Translations under genes and position numbers: made by a program
Shown: positions 17,196-24,683 of the stretch, one piece after another
Layout of the letters: the number at the start of each line of letters is the position of its first letter
How positions within the stretch are numbered: the first letter of the stretch is position 1
Notes under the pieces: model-generated
What the model was told of the DNA's origin: nothing
Seen by the model: the letters and a program-made list of their open reading frames with translations, nothing else
The model's database searches: none
Assembly (NCBI GenBank): GCA_023255445.1
Contig: JALRIL010000157.1
Location: 1-40,125, forward strand
DNA from: Limnohabitans sp.
Lineage (GTDB): Bacteria; Pseudomonadota; Gammaproteobacteria; Burkholderiales; Burkholderiaceae_C
Length of the DNA stretch: 40,125 nucleotides
Direction: 5' to 3'

Positions 17196-17990
17196 TCAGA
17201 CCTCCAGCAAAAACTGAACCATCAGGTCGCGGACACGGGCAAACATGTCGGCACCGGTCAGGGTGTTGCAGCCTTGGGCCCGGGCCGCGGCGATCATGAG
17301 TGGCACGGCAGGCGCAGTGATCACACAACCCACGAACTGCTGCGCCGTGAATTTCGTCGAATCGATCGGGTGCGGGTCGCCCTCTTTCATGCCGATCGGG
17401 GTGGCGTTGATGCAGAGGTCAAAGCCCGTGGGGTCGCTGCTGCCCGCCGAGACCTTGCCCAGGCCCAGACTGGCTAGGCGCGCCACCAGCGCGTCGCGGC
17501 GCACCACGTCGGCGTCGTGCACGGCCAGCTCTTTGACGCCGGCGGTCATCAGCGAATAGGCGATGGCCGAACCCGCACCGCCCGCGCCCACCAGCAAGGC
17601 GCGCTGGCCGCGCGGTTCACAGCCTTTGGATTTCAGCGCTTCGACATAGCCCATGCCATCGAACATGTCGCCGTGCCAGGTGCCGTCGGCGTTGCGGCGC
17701 AGGGTGTTGACGGCTTTCAGAAAACCGGCGCGGTCGGAGGTCGTGGCACACAACTCAAAGCAGGAGAACTTGTGCGGCACCGTCACGATGATGCCGTCCA
17801 CGTTCTGCGCCAGCGACACGCCTTTTGTCCAGCCCGCCAGATCGTTTGGTGCCACATGGGCCGGGATGCAGACCGCATTGCGACCTGCGTCATGGAAGGC
17901 CTGCGTCACACCGGCCGGGGATTTGACCTGGGCAATCGGGTCACCCACGATGAAATGGACGCGGGTGGCGCCGCTCAAGGCTTGCGACAT
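17196..17990 (-). CDS. Shikimate dehydrogenase-like (quinate/shikimate family) oxidoreductase
   Basis: A 264-residue protein with the two AroE domains: the substrate domain (about 1-105 and the last helix) and an NAD(P) domain with GAGGAGSAIAYSL near 133. The catalytic Lys is in TVPHKFS (about residue 73) and the Asp in GDMFDGMG. In biosynthetic AroE the first Ser of the SKSP loop holds the shikimate carboxylate; here the loop reads DPIAQVKSP, with Val in that place, so the substrate is probably not plain shikimate. An Asp (VHDADV) follows the second cofactor strand where NADP enzymes have basic residues, suggesting NAD and a catabolic direction. It is directly coupled to the FAD dehydrogenase and divergent from the Gfo/Idh gene. 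Confidence 0.83.
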   Translation of the reverse strand: MSQALSGATRVHFIVGDPIAQVKSPAGVTQAFHDAGRNAVCIPAHVAPNDLAGWTKGVSLAQNVDGIIVTVPHKFSCFELCATTSDRAGFLKAVNTLRRNADGTWHGDMFDGMGYVEALKSKGCEPRGQRALLVGAGGAGSAIAYSLMTAGVKELAVHDADVVRRDALVARLASLGLGKVSAGSSDPTGFDLCINATPIGMKEGDPHPIDSTKFTAQQFVGCVITAPAVPLMIAAARAQGCNTLTGADMFARVRDLMVQFLLEV

Positions 17991-18073
17991 GTCTCTCTCG
18001 CAGTTCTGAAAGGGTTGGCCAGGGCCATGGCTGGCTCTGGAATGGGCGGATCATATCCAAAAGTGGAATACTG

Positions 18074-18086
18074 TTCAACTATTGAA
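18074..18086. promoter_or_regulatory. Operator-like dyad in the divergent promoter of the shikimate-DH-like and Gfo/Idh genes
   Basis: TTCAA-CTA-TTGAA lies in an AT-rich island of the otherwise GC-rich 155-base gap 17991-18145. Its core TCAACTATTGA fits the same TCRACTATYGA pattern as the 25-base palindrome before tctC. Placed between two divergent genes it could regulate both. Confidence 0.65.
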
Positions 18087-18145
18087 TTTTTTTCCAATTC
18101 TCACTACACTGCCTGCATTCACGCAGTTCCAACAAGACACAAAAC

Positions 18146-19183
18146 ATGTCCACCACCCGTCTGGCCTTGATCGGCGCCGGCATCATCGGCAAGACCCACA
18201 TCGACCGCATCCAGCGGCATCCCGATCTGGAACTGGCGGGCATCGCCGACCCCACGCCTGCGGGTCAAGCCCTGGCCGACAGCCTGGGCGTGGCCTGGAC
18301 GGCTGAACCCGCCGCCCTGCTCGACCAGGTGCGCCCGCAAGGCGCCATCGTGGCCACGCCCAATGTGGCGCACGTGCCGGTGGCACTCGAATGCCTTTCA
18401 CGCGGCATCCCGGCCCTGGTCGAAAAGCCCGTGGCCGACACGGTGACCGAAGCCCGCAAGCTGGCCGATGCCGTGGCACACACCGGCACGCCCGTGCTGG
18501 TGGGCCACCACCGCCGCCACAACCCGATCAACCAGCGCGCCCGCGCGCTGATTGCCGATGGGCAGCTCGGCCGCATCGTCAGCGCCACCGCGCTGGCCAC
18601 CTTCCTCAAGCCCGACCCGTATTTCGACGTGGCCTGGCGCCGCCAGGCCGGCGGCGGCCCGATCCTGATCAACCTGATCCACGACATCGACATGCTGCGC
18701 TTTCTGCTGGGCGAGGTGACAGAGGTGCAGGCGATGGACAGCCATGCGGTGCGTGGCTTTGAAGTGGAAGACACCGCCGCCGCCGTGCTGCGCTTTGCCA
18801 GCGGCGCGCTGGCCACCGTGGTCGTGTCGGACGCCACCACCTCGCCCTGGTGCTGGGACATGTGCGCTGGCGAGCAAGGCCAGTACCCGCGCCAGGACGT
18901 GGCTTCGCACCAGATCATGGGCACGCACGGTTCGCTCTCGCTGCCTGACCTGGGCCTGTGGCAGTACCGTGGCCAGCGCGGCTGGCACGACGAACTCTCG
19001 CACGAAGAAACGCGCGTCCATGCGGCCGACCCCTACACCCGCCAGCTCGAACACTTCGCCGCCGTGATCGCCAGGCAGGCCCAGCCGCTGTGCAGCGCAC
19101 TCGACGGCCTGCGTACCCTGGCCGCCACGCTGGCGGTGCACGACGCGGCGGTTTCAGGCCAATCGGTACAACTGAAAGACTGA
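18146..19183 (+). CDS. Gfo/Idh/MocA-family NAD(P)-dependent oxidoreductase
   Basis: A 345-residue protein with the Rossmann motif LIGAGIIGKTH (8-18), the EKPVADT motif at 93-99 whose Lys contacts substrate and cofactor, and INLIHDIDMLRFLLG (175-189), whose His179 and Asp180 are in the usual catalytic place. Relatives oxidise a hydroxyl on inositols, sugars or cyclitols; LigC is a distant member. It starts a plus-strand run of genes (IclR, FAD dehydrogenase, NIPSNAP, TIM-barrel protein, acyl-CoA dehydrogenase) with gaps of 1-11 bases, so all are likely one operon. I infer a polyhydroxylated ring substrate; which one is unknown. Confidence 0.88.
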   Translation: MSTTRLALIGAGIIGKTHIDRIQRHPDLELAGIADPTPAGQALADSLGVAWTAEPAALLDQVRPQGAIVATPNVAHVPVALECLSRGIPALVEKPVADTVTEARKLADAVAHTGTPVLVGHHRRHNPINQRARALIADGQLGRIVSATALATFLKPDPYFDVAWRRQAGGGPILINLIHDIDMLRFLLGEVTEVQAMDSHAVRGFEVEDTAAAVLRFASGALATVVVSDATTSPWCWDMCAGEQGQYPRQDVASHQIMGTHGSLSLPDLGLWQYRGQRGWHDELSHEETRVHAADPYTRQLEHFAAVIARQAQPLCSALDGLRTLAATLAVHDAAVSGQSVQLKD

Positions 19184-19184
19184 C

Positions 19185-20018
19185 ATGAACGGCGTCCTCG
19201 AACGAACCCTGGGCATCCTCGAACTGCTGTCGCAGCACGGTGAAGGCATGGAACTGGCTGCGATTGCGGACACGCTGGACATTCCGCGCAGCGCGGTGCA
19301 CCGCCTGCTGGCCGATCTGGTGCGCCTGGGCTATGTGCGCCAGGCGCGCGGCCACGGCGACTACCTGCTCACCACCAAACTGGTGTCGATGGGCCTGTCT
19401 TACCTCAGCAACACCGGCATCGTCGACATCGCCCAGCCGCTGCTCAACCGCCTGGCCGAAGTCTCGGGCGAACTGGTGCGACTGTCGGTGGTCGATGGCG
19501 ACCGCCTGACCTGGGTGGCCCGCGCACAAGGCGCGCGCCAGGGCCTGCGCTACGACCCCGACATGGGCAGCGACGCGCGCCTGTCGTGCTCCTCGTCGGG
19601 CTGGGCCTGGCTGTCCACCATGAGTGACGACGAAGCGCTGGCACTGGTCGCCAAACAGGGCATCGGCCAGCCCGAGCAGTTCGGTCCGGCCGCACCAGCC
19701 ACGCTGCAGGAGTTGCTGGCCGCCGTGCAGGCCACGCGCGAGCGCGGCTGGAGCATGACGACCGACACCTACACCGCCGGGCTCTCGGCCATGTCCGCGC
19801 CGGTGCGCTTTGCCGGCCAGCCGGCCTTTGGCGTGCTCACCATCGCCGGCCCCACCGTGCGCTTCAATGCCGAACGCATGGCCAGCCTCGGCGCCGAATT
19901 GCTGTCCACCGCACAGCAGCTGGCCGCGCTCAGTGGCGCCTCGCCCTTCTTTCAGCTCACGGCTGAAACCGGCAAGAGCGCGTCCAACGACGGCCGCAAG
20001 CCCATCTACGCGGTCTGA
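19185..20018 (+). CDS. IclR-family transcriptional regulator
   Basis: A 277-residue IclR protein: an N-terminal winged helix (MELAAIADTLDIPRSAVHRLLADLVRLGYV, about residues 21-51) and an effector domain with ELVRLSVVDGDRLTWVARAQG and the late AMSAPVRFAGQPAFGVLTIAGP. The Cys-Ser-rich SCSSSGWAWLS loop sits where family members form the ligand pocket. It begins one base after the Gfo/Idh stop and ends two bases before the FAD dehydrogenase, so it is encoded inside the operon it most likely controls. The TCRACTATYGA dyads at 18075 and 15330 are its best candidate sites. Confidence 0.88.
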   Translation: MNGVLERTLGILELLSQHGEGMELAAIADTLDIPRSAVHRLLADLVRLGYVRQARGHGDYLLTTKLVSMGLSYLSNTGIVDIAQPLLNRLAEVSGELVRLSVVDGDRLTWVARAQGARQGLRYDPDMGSDARLSCSSSGWAWLSTMSDDEALALVAKQGIGQPEQFGPAAPATLQELLAAVQATRERGWSMTTDTYTAGLSAMSAPVRFAGQPAFGVLTIAGPTVRFNAERMASLGAELLSTAQQLAALSGASPFFQLTAETGKSASNDGRKPIYAV

Positions 20019-20020
20019 GC

Positions 20021-21781
20021 ATGGGTGCGCACCGCACACTGGACTGCGACCTGCTGGTCATCGGCTCGGGTGCCGGTGGCCTGTCGGCCGCTGTGACGGC
20101 CGCGCACCTGGGACTGAACGCCATCGTGGCCGAGAAGGACGCGCACTACGGCGGCACCACGGCCTGGTCGGGCGGCTGGATGTGGATTCCCCGCAACCCG
20201 CTCGCAGTCGAGGCCGGCATCCATGAGGCCATCGACAAACCCCTGTCCTATCTGCGCCACGAACTTGGCGAGCAGTTCGACGAAGCCCGCGCCCGCAGCT
20301 TTCTGGACAACGGCCCGCGCATGGTGGATTTCTTCCGCCGCAAGACGGCGCTGCAGTTCATCGACGGCAACGCCATCCCCGACTTTCACGGTCACACGCC
20401 CGATGCGGCCACCGGTGGCCGCTCGGTCTGCGCCGCGCCCTTCGATGGCCGTCGCCTGGGCGAGCGCCTGCATGACCTCAAAGCCCCGCTGCACGAGACC
20501 ACGCTGTGGGGCATGGGCATCGCCTCGGGCGCGGAGCTGCGGCACTTTCTGAACGCGCTGCACAAGCCTGCATCCTTTTGGTACGTCACGAAAAAAGTGT
20601 TACGTCACTGGCGCGACCTGCTGGTGCACCGGCGCGGCACACAGCTGGTCAACGGCAATGCGCTGGTGGCCGGTCTGGCCCGTTCGCTGCTGGACCAAGG
20701 CGGGCAGATTCTGACCAATAGCCCCGCCACGCGCCTGCTCAAGAACGACGGCCGCGTGACTGGCGCGGTGCTGCACACACCTCAGGGCGCACTGCATGTA
20801 CAAGCACGCCGCGGGGTGGTGCTGGCCTGCGGCGGCTTTCCGCACGACCCGAAACGCAAGCAGCAACTGCTGCTCCATGCCCCTACGGGTCATGAACACT
20901 GGTCGGCCGGCAACCGGGGCAACACCGGTGACGGCCTGCGCCTGGGCGAAAGCGCCGGCGGCCAGGTGGCGCGCGACCTGGTGCAGGCAGCCGCCCTCGC
21001 CCCCGTGTCGCTGGTGCCCCGAGCGAACCCTGGCAGCGAAGGCACCGTCGCGCATTTCCCGCACCTGATCGAGCGCGCCAAGCCCGGCCTGATCGCCGTG
21101 ACCGCGCGCGGCGAGCGCTTCACCAACGAGGCGAACTCTTACCACGACTTCATGCAGGGCCTGCTGGCCGCCACACCCGCAGGCCACAAGCCCGAGGCCT
21201 GGCTGCTGTGTGACCACACTTTCATCCGCTACTACGGTCTGGGCGCGGTCAAGCCCGCACCGATGCCGCTCACCCCCTGGCTGGGCAACGGTTATCTGAA
21301 GCGCGGCAACACACTGGCCGAACTGGCCCGTGCCTGCGGCCTTGACGCCGAACGCCTGCAGGCTACCGTGCAGCGCTACAACGCGCTCTGCCAGGATGGC
21401 CAGGACAAAGACTTTGCCAAGGGCGAGACGCCCTACAACCGCATCCAGGGCGATGCCATCCGCGCCACGGCGCGCGGCATGCCCAATCCCTGCATGGGTC
21501 CGCTCGCGCGCGGCCCTTTCTACGCCGTCAAGGTGGTCATGGGCAGCCTGGGCACCTTTGCCGGCCTGCGCGTGAACCCGCAAGGCCAGGTGATCGATGG
21601 GCAAGGCCAGCCGATTGCCGGCCTCTACGCCGGGGGCAACGACATGAACAGCCTCATGGGTGGCCACTACCCGGCCGGTGGCATCACGCTGGGCCCGGCC
21701 ATGACCTTTGGCTTCGTCGCGGCCCACCACCTGGCCGGTGTGGACCCGGCGCACAGCCCATTGAACTCAATAGTTAACTGA
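20021..21781 (+). CDS. FAD-dependent dehydrogenase of the KstD/fumarate reductase flavoprotein family (copy 3)
   Basis: A 586-residue flavoprotein. It has the FAD loop GSGAGG near residue 14, EKDAHYGGTTAWSGGWMWIPRN near 35-56, and a C-terminal GLYAGGNDMNSLMGGHYPAGGITLGP with the Tyr550/Gly554 pair expected for 3-keto desaturation. It resembles the copy at 8470 in the middle (SFWYVTKKVLRHWRDLLVHRRGTQL against SAWYVARRLVHHLRELLLYRR). It follows the IclR gene by two bases and precedes the two-domain NIPSNAP gene. The partner alcohol dehydrogenase in this module would be the Gfo/Idh enzyme. The substrate is not known. Confidence 0.82.
   Translation: MGAHRTLDCDLLVIGSGAGGLSAAVTAAHLGLNAIVAEKDAHYGGTTAWSGGWMWIPRNPLAVEAGIHEAIDKPLSYLRHELGEQFDEARARSFLDNGPRMVDFFRRKTALQFIDGNAIPDFHGHTPDAATGGRSVCAAPFDGRRLGERLHDLKAPLHETTLWGMGIASGAELRHFLNALHKPASFWYVTKKVLRHWRDLLVHRRGTQLVNGNALVAGLARSLLDQGGQILTNSPATRLLKNDGRVTGAVLHTPQGALHVQARRGVVLACGGFPHDPKRKQQLLLHAPTGHEHWSAGNRGNTGDGLRLGESAGGQVARDLVQAAALAPVSLVPRANPGSEGTVAHFPHLIERAKPGLIAVTARGERFTNEANSYHDFMQGLLAATPAGHKPEAWLLCDHTFIRYYGLGAVKPAPMPLTPWLGNGYLKRGNTLAELARACGLDAERLQATVQRYNALCQDGQDKDFAKGETPYNRIQGDAIRATARGMPNPCMGPLARGPFYAVKVVMGSLGTFAGLRVNPQGQVIDGQGQPIAGLYAGGNDMNSLMGGHYPAGGITLGPAMTFGFVAAHHLAGVDPAHSPLNSIVN
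21767..21777 (-). promoter_or_regulatory. Possible third copy of the TCRACTATYGA site
   Basis: Read on the minus strand, TTAACTATTGA differs by one base from the 18075 core. It lies across the last codons of the FAD dehydrogenase and before the NIPSNAP start, in a short AT-rich break. It could be chance or an internal control point. Confidence 0.3.
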
Positions 21782-21792
21782 ATCTTCTTTGA

Positions 21793-22431
21793 ATGGACGA
21801 CACCATGTACTACGAACTCGCCACCATGACCCTGCCCTTTGGCACCGCCGGCCAGGCCGCCACGAATGTGCAGGCGTATGCCAGCAGCGCTGACGCCCAG
21901 GGCGAGCTGCTGGGCTGCTGGTTCACCGACATCGGCCAGCTCAACCAGATGGTCGTGCTGCGCGGCTTTGCCACGCTGGACGCCCTGCAGGCCGAACGCG
22001 AGCGCACGCAAAAACACGGCAGCCCCTTTGGCTGCGGCGAGATTTTCCAGAGTCTGGAGCAGCACAGCTACAAAGGCTTCCCGTGGATGAAGCCGGTGCG
22101 CCCCAGCGCCGAATCCGACATCCAGGGCCCGGTGTATGAAATCCGCACCTACGGCATCAAGACCGGTGGTGTGCAGCCCACCATCGATCTGTGGGAACAG
22201 TACGTGCCCGCCCGCCACAAGCTCTCGCCCTGCGTGGTGGCCATGGTCGCGATCGATGGCCCGCTGCGCTTCACCAACATCTGGGCCTACGAGAGCCTGA
22301 ACGCCCGCAGCCAGATCCGCGCCGACGCCGTGGCCCAGGGCATCTGGCCCCCCAAGGGCGGTCCGGCCCACCTGACCACAAACATGGTCTCCACCATCGC
22401 CATGCCCACCTCTGTGTCGCCTCTGAAGTGA
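21793..22431 (+). CDS. Two-domain NIPSNAP family protein
   Basis: A 212-residue protein with two ferredoxin-like NIPSNAP repeats: residues 5-100 (MYYELATMTLPFG, LNQMVVLRGFATLDALQAERER) and 112-212 (VYEIRTYGIKTGG, LRFTNIWAYESLNARSQIRADAV). This tandem form is common, whereas the copy at 8102 is a single repeat. The function is unknown. It lies between the FAD dehydrogenase and the TIM-barrel gene in the plus-strand operon. The second ATG at 21805 (MYYELATM) is an equally good start and has GGA at a suitable distance. Confidence 0.85.
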   Translation: MDDTMYYELATMTLPFGTAGQAATNVQAYASSADAQGELLGCWFTDIGQLNQMVVLRGFATLDALQAERERTQKHGSPFGCGEIFQSLEQHSYKGFPWMKPVRPSAESDIQGPVYEIRTYGIKTGGVQPTIDLWEQYVPARHKLSPCVVAMVAIDGPLRFTNIWAYESLNARSQIRADAVAQGIWPPKGGPAHLTTNMVSTIAMPTSVSPLK

Positions 22432-22438
22432 TCGCGCC

Positions 22439-23245
22439 ATGAGCCGCATCTACTCCCTCGCCTACCTCACGTCGCACCGCTGCACACCCGCAGAGGCGAT
22501 CCGCATCGCCGCACAGACCGGCTACCAGTACGTGGGCCTGCGCCTGTGGCCCAATGCGCCCGGCGCTTCGCAGCAGCACCTGCTGGGCCAGCCGGCCGCC
22601 CTGCGCGAAGCACTGGCTGCACAGAAGGACACCGGCGTGGGTGTGTTCGATCTGGAGATCATCCGCATCAACGAACAGTTCGACCCGCACACCTGGGATG
22701 CGCTGTACGACGTGGGTGCGCAGCTCAAGGCCAAGGCGATTCTGGTGGCCGGTGACGACAACAACGAGGCCCGGTTGACCGAGAACTACGCCCGCCTGTG
22801 CGAGGTCATGCACCCCTTCGGCATGACGGCCGATCTGGAATTCATGCCCTGGACCGCGGTGAAAGACGCGAAGTCGGCGCTGCGCGTCGTGCAAAACGCC
22901 GGCATGCCTGCCAACGCGGGCATCCTGGTGGACGCACTGCACTTTGGCCGCTCCACCACCTCGCTGGACGACATCCGCACCATTCCGCGCCAGCTGCTGC
23001 ACTACGCGCAAATCTGCGATGCCGTGGCAGGACTGGATTTCACAACGGAAGAAATGATCCACACCGCGCGCTGCGAACGCCTGTTGCCGGGCGACGGCAC
23101 GATCGACATCCGAGCCCTGTTCGCCACCCTGCCCGCTGATCTCCCGGTCAGCGTGGAGGTGGTGAACTTTGACCGCGAAGCCCACACCCCACCCGACGCC
23201 TGGGCCGCCGAGTGCCTGGCAGCCAGCCGCCCCTTCACCCACTGA
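22439..23245 (+). CDS. Sugar phosphate isomerase/epimerase-type TIM-barrel protein (3-dehydroshikimate dehydratase-like)
   Basis: A 268-residue AP-endonuclease-2-type TIM barrel. The divalent-metal set seen in this superfamily is complete: Glu134 (ADLEFMPW), Asp165 and His168 (LVDALHFGRS), Gln191 (AQICDA) and Glu240 (SVEVVNF). The same pattern occurs in the QuiC-like protein at 27831, and in known 3-dehydroshikimate dehydratases it holds the metal that binds the substrate. Dehydration or isomerisation of a ring hydroxyketone is the likely reaction. It starts 7 bases after the NIPSNAP gene and precedes the acyl-CoA dehydrogenase. It could instead be a cyclitol epimerase or dehydratase such as an inosose dehydratase. 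Confidence 0.78.
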   Translation: MSRIYSLAYLTSHRCTPAEAIRIAAQTGYQYVGLRLWPNAPGASQQHLLGQPAALREALAAQKDTGVGVFDLEIIRINEQFDPHTWDALYDVGAQLKAKAILVAGDDNNEARLTENYARLCEVMHPFGMTADLEFMPWTAVKDAKSALRVVQNAGMPANAGILVDALHFGRSTTSLDDIRTIPRQLLHYAQICDAVAGLDFTTEEMIHTARCERLLPGDGTIDIRALFATLPADLPVSVEVVNFDREAHTPPDAWAAECLAASRPFTH

Positions 23246-23255
23246 GAGACACACC

Positions 23256-24416
23256 ATGGATTTTTCACTCAACGACGAGCAAAAAATGCTGATCGAAACG
23301 GTGCGCCGTTTCATCGCCGAAGAATGCCAGCCACTTGAAGATGAGATCGAGCAGACCGGCGTCTTTGACAACGCCAAGGCCCAGGCCCTGCACAACAAGG
23401 CCAAGGCCCTGGGCCTGTACGGCATGAACATGCCTGAAGACCTGGGCGGCGGCGGCCTGTCCAACCTGGACCGTATCCTGTGCGAAGAGCAGTTCGGGCA
23501 CACCACCGACATCATCATCCGCCGCGCCTTCGGCAATGTGTACGAGCCGCTGCTGCACTGCAAGGGCGAGCAGATCGAGCGCTGGCTCAAGCCTTCGATC
23601 GAAGGCACGCGCACCTGCGCCATCACCATCACCGAACCGGGCGCCGGTTCGGATGCCGCGGGCATCAAGACCACCGCCGTCAAGAATGACAAAGGCTGGG
23701 TGATCAACGGCAGCAAACACTTCATCAGCGACGGCGAGTGGAGCGATTTCTTCCTGGTCTCGGCCCGAACGGGCGAAAAAGAAATTTCCATGTTCATGGT
23801 GGACAAAGGCCTGGCCGGCTTCACCGTGGGCAAGGACCAGAAAATGATGGGCCTGCGCGGCACGCCGCACCTGGAACTGTTCTTCGACAACGTGCAACTC
23901 GAAGATGCCGCTCTGCTGGGCGAAGTCGGTCAGGGTTTCAAGCTGGCCATGGGTGCGCTCAATGTGGTGCGTCTGGCCCAGGTGGGCGCCCGCGCCGTGG
24001 GCAAGGCCAGCCATGTGTGCGAAATCATGGTGGGCTGGGCCAACGAGCGCAAACAGTTCAACACGAAGATCGGCGACTTCCAGATGGTGCAGCAGATGAT
24101 CGCGGACAGCGTGATCGAGATCAACGCAGCGCGCTGGATGGTCTACCACGCCGCATGGATGCTGGACCAGGGCATGGACGCACGCGAACAGATCGCGATG
24201 GTGAAGGTGCACGCAGCCGAGACGCTGGGCCGGGTGGTGGACCGGGCGGTACAGGTGTTTGGTGGCATGGGTTTCTGCAAGGAGCTGCCGATCGAACGCT
24301 ATTACCGCGATGCGCGGATTTACCGCATCTTTGATGGCACGAGCGAGATTCACCGGGGGGTAATTGCCAAGAGCACTATGAAGAAGGGTGCTGTGCTGTT
24401 TGATGTGAACCGCTGA
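23256..24416 (+). CDS. Acyl-CoA dehydrogenase family protein
   Basis: A 386-residue FAD enzyme with the standard plan: an N-terminal helical domain, a central beta domain with CAITITEPGAGSDAAGIKTTA (about 123-143), and a C-terminal helical domain with QVFGGMGFCKELPIERYYRDARIYRIFDGTSEIHRG. In most family members the catalytic base in the YEGT position is Glu; here it is Asp (about residue 360, FDGTSE), which may mean a different substrate or a base elsewhere. The ATG at 23256 after GAGAGAC is the family-like start (MDFSLNDEQKML); the open frame above overlaps the previous gene. It ends the tight plus-strand operon, and a hairpin-rich gap separates it from the CoA-transferase. Confidence 0.9.
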   Translation: MDFSLNDEQKMLIETVRRFIAEECQPLEDEIEQTGVFDNAKAQALHNKAKALGLYGMNMPEDLGGGGLSNLDRILCEEQFGHTTDIIIRRAFGNVYEPLLHCKGEQIERWLKPSIEGTRTCAITITEPGAGSDAAGIKTTAVKNDKGWVINGSKHFISDGEWSDFFLVSARTGEKEISMFMVDKGLAGFTVGKDQKMMGLRGTPHLELFFDNVQLEDAALLGEVGQGFKLAMGALNVVRLAQVGARAVGKASHVCEIMVGWANERKQFNTKIGDFQMVQQMIADSVIEINAARWMVYHAAWMLDQGMDAREQIAMVKVHAAETLGRVVDRAVQVFGGMGFCKELPIERYYRDARIYRIFDGTSEIHRGVIAKSTMKKGAVLFDVNR

Positions 24417-24442
24417 GGTTGATGGCTTGCGCCACATCGGGG

Positions 24443-24518
24443 GCCGGATAAACGGTATGGGCGGGCTCCTCATGCTGGATTACCAGAAATCGTCGCCCAC
24501 CCATACCGTTCATCCGGC
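24443..24518. repeat. Imperfect 24-base inverted repeat (hairpin 1) after the acyl-CoA dehydrogenase
   Basis: Arms 24443-24466 and 24495-24518 match at 22 of 24 positions around a 28-base loop; they begin GCCGGAT and include ACGGTATGGG. It starts 26 bases after the acyl-CoA dehydrogenase stop and has no T-run, so it is not a standard terminator. It may be a repetitive extragenic element or an mRNA-end structure. Confidence 0.8.
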
Positions 24519-24564
24519 TGGTGCACCGAAACAGCCGGGGATCACGCTCAGTGAACCACGACCT

Positions 24565-24642
24565 CATCGGGTTTGGGGTGTGCCCCTCGGCCGATTTTCG
24601 GTACTCCGTCATGAGGCCGAGGGGCACACCCCAAACCCGATG
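24565..24642. repeat. Perfect 28-base inverted repeat (hairpin 2) before the CoA-transferase
   Basis: Arms 24565-24592 and 24615-24642 are exact reverse complements, with a 22-base loop. The arm begins CATCGGGTTTGGGGTGTGCC and ends CTCGGCC. It sits 41 bases before the CoA-transferase start. Arms this long and exact are unusual for a terminator, and no T-run follows. The remainder of the 24417-24683 gap holds no convincing gene; short open frames there are by-products of the repeat. Confidence 0.85.
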
Positions 24643-24683
24643 CAGCAAACCACAAGACCAAAGCACAAACGAGAGACGAGCAA

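Noticed and set aside
18915-20039. 374-codon open frame on minus, opposite Gfo/Idh and IclR genes
   Set aside because: Spans two convincing genes on the other strand and has the skewed composition of a GC-rich shadow.
20600-21754. 384-codon open frame on minus, opposite FAD dehydrogenase copy 3
   Set aside because: Antisense shadow; Ala/Gly/His/Arg-rich without family features, while the plus frame has complete FAD and catalytic motifs.
22271-23890. 539-codon open frame on minus, opposite the TIM-barrel and acyl-CoA dehydrogenase genes
   Set aside because: Covers parts of three real genes; serine- and arginine-rich, no motif.
23265-24473. 402-codon open frame on minus, opposite the acyl-CoA dehydrogenase
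   Set aside because: Antisense shadow extending into the hairpin region; no domain resemblance.
24565-24642. Hairpin 2 as an ordinary Rho-independent terminator
   Set aside because: The stem is far longer than usual and no T-run follows on either strand.
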